From Chamaecrista fasciculata (Eukaryota > Streptophyta > Magnoliopsida > Fabales > Fabaceae), in NCBI GenBank assembly GCA_003254925.1, contig QANZ01010515.1, positions 1,853 through 65,852 on the forward strand: a DNA stretch of 64,000 nt, given 5' to 3'. Positions 57,264 to 64,000 of the stretch are shown in pieces. A program made the position numbers and the translations under genes. How positions within the stretch are numbered: position 1 is the stretch's first letter; each line of letters opens with the position of its first letter. Below the pieces are notes generated by a model. That model saw only the letters and a program-made list of their open reading frames with translations. It was not told the origin of the DNA and did not search any database.

Positions 57264-59480
57264 TGAGAGTTCTTTCATATAACGACCTGGCCCTTGAAAT
57301 TTGGAAGCGTTGGCTGATAGGTTTCTAAATTTTTGAAATTGTACAAGTCGGTCCTTGAATTTACAAATCGTCATACTAATAGGTCCTTCCGTCAAATAGT
57401 TGTTACAAAAAAACTGACGTGTACATAACAGACGCTGATGTGTCCCGTTATATGCTGACTTGGCCGTTAACTGCCATGTCAGCAACCGTTATCCTAAAAA
57501 AAAATGCTACGTCAGAATAAAAATGCCACATCAAATTTTCGCCATTGCGCTAATAGGTCCCCGGCCAAAACGCACATTTTGGCCATTGGACAAATAGGTC
57601 CCTGACCTATTTTTATTCCATTATTCTCAATTCCCCCTCTTTTTCATCATCTTAATTCATTTTAGTCCCAAATCTTCAAAATAAAATTGTAAAGTGTCCC
57701 AAAACTCTTCCAAACATTCCAATTTAGTCTTTAAAAATATTAAAATCCGTAAACCCTAAAACCCCAAATCCCAAACCCTAAAAAAAAGTCTGAGTTGAAG
57801 AATTAGGTCCTTGACCCGTTCTTATCCCATTATTCTCAGTTCCCCCTCTTTGTCATCATCTTGATTCATTTTAGTCCCAAATCCTCAAAATAAAATTGTA
57901 AAGTGTCCCAAAATTCTTCCAAACATTCCAATTTAGTCCTTAAAAATATTAAAAACCCTAAATCCCTAAAACTCTAAAACCCTAAACTTATTTTTTTAAA
58001 AAAAACTGATTTTCCAAAAACTAATATTTTCATTTTCGTCTTCATCTTCATCATCCTCACCCTCTCTCTCTCTCTCCACTGTCTCTTCCTCTTCCTCATC
58101 CTCCTCCGTCGTCCTATTCCTCTTCCTCATCTCACTCTCTCTCTCCTCCTCTCTAAGAGTAAAACTAAAACAATAGCACTCACACAGCACAAAATCATAT
58201 TTGAATCAATGCTGAGATTTGCTGACTCAGAATCAGATTCGTTGGGAATTAACAGAATCAGATTCGAATCCTTCATCATCATCATCTTCCAACCCTATAT
58301 TAAACTCAAAATCGCTGATTGACAGAGGGATTTCAGTTTTTGGAAAGTTAAACAAACAAATCAGAAATTCTGGAAAATGGTAGTTCGGATTCACGATTTC
58401 TGAATGATTTAGCCACTTTGCTTCCTGATTACTCACCCACCGCTAATTTCTCTCCCTCCGTGTTTGTTCTAGAATCTGGGAATGATACTTCCAGAGAGAT
58501 TGTTCCAGAAAGAGAGAACAACGTCGTTAGGAGGACCAACACTCATTCTCGTGAATTCGGATCCACACGTGTGGATTTGTCGCACAAATCCGATGATTTA
58601 ACCTCAGATGTGATTACTGTGAAGCTGGGGAAGTTTAGGAATGTGGATAATAATGGTGGTGAAGGAAGTAGAGTCGTCGTCAACTGTATTTCCGATGCCT
58701 GAAGGTGTTTTCCGATGGGATCGTTTGCTTATGTGATGGAGGAGAATTCTTTGCTTCGGGGGTTTAGGATGAAGATGAAGATGAATATTAAAAAAAAATA
58801 AAGTTTTAGAGGTTTAAGATTTAGGGTTTAGGGTTTAGGGTTTTTAATATTTTTAAGGACTAAATTGAAATGTTTGGAAGAGTTTTGGTACACTTTAATT
58901 TTTTTTTTTTTGAGAATTTGGGTCTAAAATGAATGAAGATGATGAAAAAGACGGGTTGAGAATAATGAGATAAGAATGGGTCAGGGACCTAATTGTACAA
59001 CTTAGATTTTTTTAAAGTTTTAGGGTTTAGGGTTTTTAATATTTTTTAATAACTAAATTGGAATGTTTGGAAGAGTTTTGGGACACTTTACAATTTTATT
59101 TTGAGGATTTGGGACTAAAATGAATGAAAATGATGAAAAAGAGGGGGAATTGAGAATAATGTGATTAAGAATAGGTGAGAGACCTAATTGCTCAAATTAG
59201 ATTGTTTTAGGGTTTAGGGTTTTTAATATTTTTAAGGACTAAATTGAAATGTTTGGAAGAGTTTTGGGACACTCTATAATTTTATTTTGAGGATTTGGGA
59301 CTAAAATGAATGAAGATGATAAAAAGTAGGGGAAATTGAGAATAATGAGATAAGAATGTGGCCAGGGACTTATTTGCTCAAATCAATTTTTTTATTGTAT
59401 ATGTTGTACAATTTCGAAAATTCAAGGACCTATCTGCTAGCGCCTCCAAATTTCAGGAACCGGATTGCTAGTTTTCTTTA
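57264..59480. mobile_element. 2.2-kb TIR element with subterminal tandem repeats and captured sequence
   Basis: The ends share GGCCCTTGAAATTTGGA / TCCAAATTTCAGGAACC as inverted sequence. The left arm has two and the right arm three tandem copies of a unit of about 180 bp with TTTGGAAGAGTTTTGGGAC and GATTTGGGACTAAAATGAAT. The centre (58000-58790) is gene-like: frames 58233-58436 (minus) and 58418-58702 (plus), the plus frame giving VFVLESGNDTSREIVPEREN. I do not recognise the donor gene. No clear target duplication was found. Confidence 0.5.
58200..58702 (+). pseudogene. Unrecognised captured gene fragment
   Basis: Plus-strand frames can be read as a Ser/Asp-rich protein, with ESDSNPSSSSSSNPILNSKS upstream and, after a frame change near 58375, DSRFLNDLATLLPDYSPTAN then LTSDVITVKLGKFRNVDNN. 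The frame break and its place inside a TIR element point to a transduplicated fragment. The family is unknown. Confidence 0.35.
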
Positions 59481-59936
59481 TATATAACTATATGTNAAAA
59501 AATTGCCACATGGGCATTGAGTCAAAATTGGGGGCATAATTGAAACGTTAGTTTCACATTGAGGGCACGCTTGAACAAAATGAAACGTTAGGGGCATAAC
59601 TGAAAATCACTGCAAACGTTAGGGGCACAAAAGGGTTTTTTGCCTAATGAGAATTAAATTAATTTTTTTAATCTAAAAAAGTTAACTTTACGTTAATATA
59701 GAAAATTAAATATGAGTTAATATGATTGATAGCAAATTTAAACTAGTTTTGATTTTTTTCCTCTTTTTGCTTATCATGACCAATTGAGAATTCATTTTGA
59801 ATGGCAAGTTATAAAAGTAGTCCTCCCCAAGAGGCAACAGAGTTACAAAAATTGGTAAACTATTCTAAGAAACTTCACAGTTCACACACATTACACGCAA
59901 ACACTGTCACACACAGAAAAATCATGATAGCTATTC
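59481..59936. other. Repeat fragment and intergenic DNA
   Basis: 59500-59650 matches one arm of the 41582-42217 family (GGGGCATAACTGAAA, GTTAGGGGCACAAAAGG, TTTTTTGCCTAA). A single N at 59496 sits at its start. The rest is AT-rich and non-coding. Confidence 0.45.
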
Positions 59937-60726
59937 GGGGTGTTCAAAACCGAACCAAACCGAACCGAAGGTGAAACCGAACCAAATCGATAGATGAACA
60001 GTTTGGTTTTGGTTTGAACGTCGCACAAACCGAACCAAACCGCCAAATCGCTAAAACTCTTATTTACTTATATATATACACACATACCTCATATTCTCAT
60101 TAGGTAACTCATCCTCTATTTTTTTTCTCCTTATCATACTCTATTACTCATACATACAATATTCAACATTGAGAATATATTTACAAGTTTGAAAATATTT
60201 CCATCTTCATATAAATATATATATATATATATATATATTTGTAAGTTAAAAGTTGTTATATACTAACGATTTTTTGCTAAAAAAGTAGAAAATCATTTTG
60301 TTGTTTATAACAGAATGAGAATATTATTACATTATATAACATATTATAATGCACCATGAGTAATTATAAATCTTACTATTATATAAAATTGAGTTAGTTT
60401 AAACAATATAAAACATATCATATTTGAAGAACTTATTGTAATATTAAGTTAGAGGAAGAAATATATATTAGTAAATTACAATTTTAATTTCAATTAATTA
60501 TTTATAAAAAATCTTTTATACTATAGTAATAATATTTATTTTCTTATTAATATTTTAGTAAGTTATGAAAATAACTGTATATTTTATTTATTAGTATATT
60601 AGTGACAAAATTAATAATAATTACCTTTAAATTGCTCAAACCGAACCACCTAAACTACTTTTTATTGGTTTAATTTGATTTAATGAATGAAATTTATTCG
60701 GTTTAAAAAATTCTTTTAAACAGCCC
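59937..60726. mobile_element. MITE-like element of the AACCGAACC family
   Basis: Starts GGGGTGTTCAAAACCGAACC and ends TTTTAAACAGCCC, imperfect inverted termini. It is AT-rich inside with AACCGAACC motifs near both ends. Same family as 931-1960. It ends about 180 bp before the MSI4-like start codon, so it may overlap the promoter. Confidence 0.55.
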
Positions 60727-60904
60727 AAACCACCGGACGAACGGCCTAATAGCTGCAAAACCCACCCACTAGGCGGGAAACACAAAAACAGAAAAATAGC
60801 TCTGAGAATTTCTGAATCGATTCGGCACCACACACTTCTTCATTCGACTTCACTTTTATCAACCTAGAACGAATTCCTCGAAGGCGAAGGAAGGAAGGAA
60901 AGTA

Positions 60905-63900
60905 ATGAACGAATCCGGCAAGAGGACTGAACTTTCAGTGGATGAGAAGTACACTCAATGGAAGTCTCTCGTTCCCGTCCTCTACGATTGGCTCGCCAAC
61001 CACAATCTCGTCTGGCCTTCTCTTTCCTGCAGGTCTTTACTTGTTCTTCTCCTTCGTTATCGTCTATTGATTGTTCTTTTGAAAATTTCTCAATGTGGGT
61101 CGAAAATCAGGGGCTGATAGATAAATAAATGTTAAATGACGCTTTTGGGTTGTTTCAATTTGGTTTAAGAATGTGTCGCGGCTTTAGGATATGCAAATGT
61201 GGGTTTTGTTTTTATTTTGGTGTTGGGAGGATTCTCTATGCTGGTTGTTACGGAACTATTAATTGTAATCCAAATAGGTTAAATATAAGGGTAAATTACA
61301 CATAAGGTACATGTGGTTTGACCATTTACAAAGAGGGTCTATGTGGTTTAAAAAGTAGCAAATAAGGGTATGTGGTTTGCTCCGTTAACAAAAATGGCGA
61401 GAATGGAAGTTAGGGTTCGAGAAAATGGGGAGATAGGATTCGATTTCTGCACAATTGAGGAGAAATTAGGGATTGAATATGTGGAAATGGGCAAACCACA
61501 GACCTTTATTTGTTACTTTTTAAATCACGGGGACCCTTTCTGTAAATGGGCCAAACCACAGGGACTTTCTGTGTAATTTACCCTAAATATAATCTGTGTG
61601 GGAGATTATGACTGTAATTGCGTTTGTGAAGATTTGTATATAAAATAGAATGAAGTGCTGACTTCATTATGGCTGTGCTTTTCTGGTAGTTTGACTTTCA
61701 TTTAATAACTGAGATTATTGTCTTGTCTTGTTCCTGTGATGATTCTCTACTATCTTCTAATGGCAGATGGGGTCCTCAACTAGAGCAGGCTACTTACAAG
61801 AGTCGTCAACGTCTTTATCTATCTGAACAGGCAAAATATAATATACCTTTACAGAATTTTTATTTGCATTCTGGTGCGGGGTTGAATTGAAAGAGCTACA
61901 GTATCATTTAAAATATTGGGATCTGGGAGATAGTTACATTTATTTAATTTACAAATCCAGATCTTATTGTTGAAATAGAAGTTCGTTGTTTTTTTAATGG
62001 TCATATCATCTATGTTGATTCTCTATCTGACATCTATGCTAAGATTTTAAAAATACTGTCCTGTAGTCTTGTATGATGTCTTCTAGAGTTTCATTTCAAG
62101 TCGCCAATTGTCAAGAATGGGCAATTTGTCATGCTTTTTCTTTTGGGCCCATGGCTTATGTTGATTTTTATGAATGGTTTAATTATATTGTTCTTATTTC
62201 AGACTGATGGAAGTGTTCCAAATACTCTAGTTATAGCAAATTGTGAGGTTGTGAAACCTAGGGTTGCTGCTGCAGAGCATATATCGCAGGTAGGGTCTGT
62301 TAATTTTTTTTTTATTAAACCATTTCCTCTTCACCTTGCATTTACTTTTATTGTTTAGTTTTATGATTATCAAGTACCATTTCACCTCAAAAAGCTTAAG
62401 TTGTTATGAAAATGCTCAGGAATGGTGTTATTAATACCTGAACAATGGTCATGAAGTTCATATATATAAGCTTTTGCCAATTACTTTCTGTTTTCTCGAT
62501 GTTTTAGTTTAATGAAGAAGCTCGGTCACCCTTTGTGAAAAAGTACAAAACTATTATACACCCTGGCGAGGTATGCATTACTTGTATTTACCCTTTCTAT
62601 TGAATGTTTGGCTGCCTGTTGCTCGGCATTCTTAGTGGCTGTTGTGTAATTCCTGTTGAAGCAAACTTTTATATTATGTCAATCTAGTTTTCAAGTTTAT
62701 CATATTTATTAGTGTGCTCATGAAAGCATTTTCAAGCAGAGATAGACAAACACCAAAGTCTCTAAGTGTAAACATATCAAATTTGAAATCCTTAAACCTT
62801 GTTGCCTAATGTCAAAATGTGGATTGATTCAATTTAATAGGTTATTACGCTATTACTTCTAAAGAAAGGAAGTGTTCACCTTATTTGGAAGGGATTATGG
62901 CCCCTCCTCCCGATTTTCTATATTTATGTTTATCCGTTATGGAAATTAAAGCTCATTGTTTTTTCCTTTCTTCTGGAGATTGTATCAATTATTCCCAATT
63001 AAGGACATGTAGTTTCTTTTGCTAGTTTTTAGTTCCCTTTTAATGGACATATGATTTAACATAAGCTTGCATGTATGTGTGTGTTTGTGCATAACTGTTG
63101 ATGCAAATTCCATTTTAGCCTTTTCAGTCTTGAGTTTAATTCCCTAAATCATGGAGAAAGAAAGAACAAAGGAAAGAAGAAAACAAAACTCACTTTACCC
63201 AATAGATAGAGGTATAATGTGTGTAATTATCATTTAGATTGTTCTCTTTAGTGCTATATAAAACGTGGAGGAAGAGATGATGGCGGAATTGGAAAAAGAA
63301 AGGCAAGATAGCTTATTTATATATATTCTTGTATTCACTTTCATGAAAAAAATTTCATTGCAAAGGCTACAGTTATTATTATTGTTTTTCATTGACTGAG
63401 TATTAGCTACTTAGACATCGGATAGAAATTATCTATGATATTTCTCAGGTGAACCGAATCAGGGAACTCCCACAAAACAGTAAGATAGTAGCTACCCACA
63501 CTGATAGTCCTGAGGTGAGTATTTATTTATGTGCTTCTATTTTCCCTGTCAAATTAGAATGATCAAGACTCCGAATATATTTTTTTAAAATCTAATATGT
63601 TGTCTTCTATATTGTTTTTCAAATAGTGTAAGTCTGATGTAGGCATTAAGCTTTTTCATGTATGAAACAGGTATTAATTTGGGATATTGAAGCTCAACCT
63701 AATCGCCATGCTGTCCTGGGAGCTGCTGCTTCCCACCCAGATCTGGTTTGATCTCATGATTTTATTGTTTTCCTTTTTTTTTTAATTTGTTAAAAAAAAC
63801 CCTCCCCTCTCCCCTTTAGTAATGTATTATTTGCTATTATCAATAGTTGTCATTGGCGCAATGGTAAGGTTGCTGCCTGGTGACCAAGAGGTCACAGGTT

Positions 63901-64000
63901 CAAATCCTGGAAACAGCCTCTCTGCAAAGCAAGGGTAGGGCTGCGTACATCTTGACCCTCCCGACCCCACCTAGTGGGAACCTCGTGCACTGGGCCGCCC
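60905..64000 (+). CDS. FVE: MSI4/FVE-type WD40 histone-binding protein (5' part)
   Basis: Six exons visible: 60905-61032, 61767-61830, 62203-62289, 62508-62570, 63449-63514, 63671-63745 (161 residues); the window ends inside intron 6. RbAp48/MSI family, MSI4 (FVE) branch: part of histone deacetylase and Polycomb-type complexes that repress FLC in the autonomous flowering pathway and act in cold response; nuclear. Seen: KYTQWKSLVPVLYDWLANHN and LVWPSLSCRWGPQLEQ of the H4-binding N-terminal domain, TDGSVPNTLVIANCEVVKPR, FNEEARSPFVKKYKTIIHPG, VNRIRELPQNSKIVATHTDS, then VLIWDIEAQPNRHAVLGAA of the first WD repeat. The protein starts at a Met aligned with an internal Met of Arabidopsis FVE and has an in-frame stop at 60803-60805, so the basic N-terminal extension is absent unless an upstream exon exists. 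Intron 2 uses a GC donor (CAG|GCAAAA at 61831). Intron 1 has a MITE. Confidence 0.92.
61289..61583. mobile_element. Mutator-type MITE in MSI4 intron 1
   Basis: A 295-bp element beginning GGGTAAATTACAC and ending GTGTAATTTACCC. It is flanked by an exact 9-bp TAAATATAA at 61280-61288 and 61584-61592. Third copy of the family at 1364 and 20055. Confidence 0.85.
63852..64000 (+). mobile_element. Au-type SINE (tRNA-derived), truncated by window end
   Basis: It carries a box-A-like TGGCGCAATGGTAAGG and a box-B GGTTCAAATCC (63897-63907), then GGAAACAGCCTCTCTGCAAA, GGGTAGGGCTGCGTACATC, GACCCTCCCGACCCC and GTGCACTGGGCCGCCC, the order of the plant Au SINE body. The expected T-rich end would lie beyond 64000. 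It lies in intron 6 of the MSI4-like gene, same orientation. Confidence 0.88.

Noticed and set aside
5595-63745. A co-regulated gene cluster
   Set aside because: The genes belong to unrelated processes, are kilobases apart and have their own exons and flanks; shared position alone does not show joint function.
63852-63930. Possible functional tRNA gene
   Set aside because: Box A and B are present, but no cloverleaf with acceptor stem closes, and the following sequence matches an Au SINE body.

Overview
This window is nuclear DNA of a eudicot plant. The genes have GT-AG introns with AT-rich interiors, and the recognisable proteins are plant families: polyol/monosaccharide transporters, DUF620, DUF1195, a PERK receptor-like kinase and the MSI4/FVE WD40 protein. 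The background is AT-rich and full of small transposons with long terminal inverted repeats, LINE and copia remnants, Helitrons and an Au-type SINE. I cannot name the species. A G-homopolymer with a run of N (38306-38323) and several single Ns (26314, 43001, 46331, 47161, 59496) mark a draft assembly.

Layout. About 1-5500: repeats, including a 1.1 kb Pack-MULE-like element with a phytochrome fragment. 5595-8053: polyol transporter gene 1. 8795-20430: repeat-dominated, with a LINE flanked by an exact 17-bp duplication, a 2.8 kb TIR element with an exact 10-bp duplication, a fold-back copia remnant and MITEs. 22011-25909: polyol transporter gene 2. 27007-29425: two Helitron-like units head to tail, the first with a raffinose-synthase-like exon. 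30864-33830: DUF620 gene. 34200-36604: LINE and LTR remnants. 37116-40240: DUF1195 gene. 42439-42912: intronless small membrane protein with a 37-residue tandem repeat. 43000-50030: MITEs, captured gene pieces and a near-perfect 479-bp palindrome. 51517-56395: PERK-type kinase in eight exons. 57264-59480: large TIR element. 60905 to the window end: 5' part of an MSI4/FVE gene, the window ending inside its sixth intron, in an Au SINE.

The genes are independently transcribed and all on the plus strand; I see no gene cluster or pathway. The two transporters are diverged tandem copies. From memory, Arabidopsis also has a polyol transporter beside PERK4 (At2g18470/At2g18480) and beside a DUF1195 gene (At4g36660/At4g36670), so the order may be an ancestral neighbourhood stretched by transposons.

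Most notable: transporter 1 encodes Val where the family has the proton-coupling Asp of helix 1 and has also lost two signature prolines; the PERK ectodomain is asparagine-rich instead of proline-rich; and many TIR elements have target-site duplications that can be read directly (mostly 9 bp), identifying a large Mutator-like MITE population, much of it in introns. I found no convincing new multi-gene system; the novelty is in unusual alleles, gene capture and repeat architecture.
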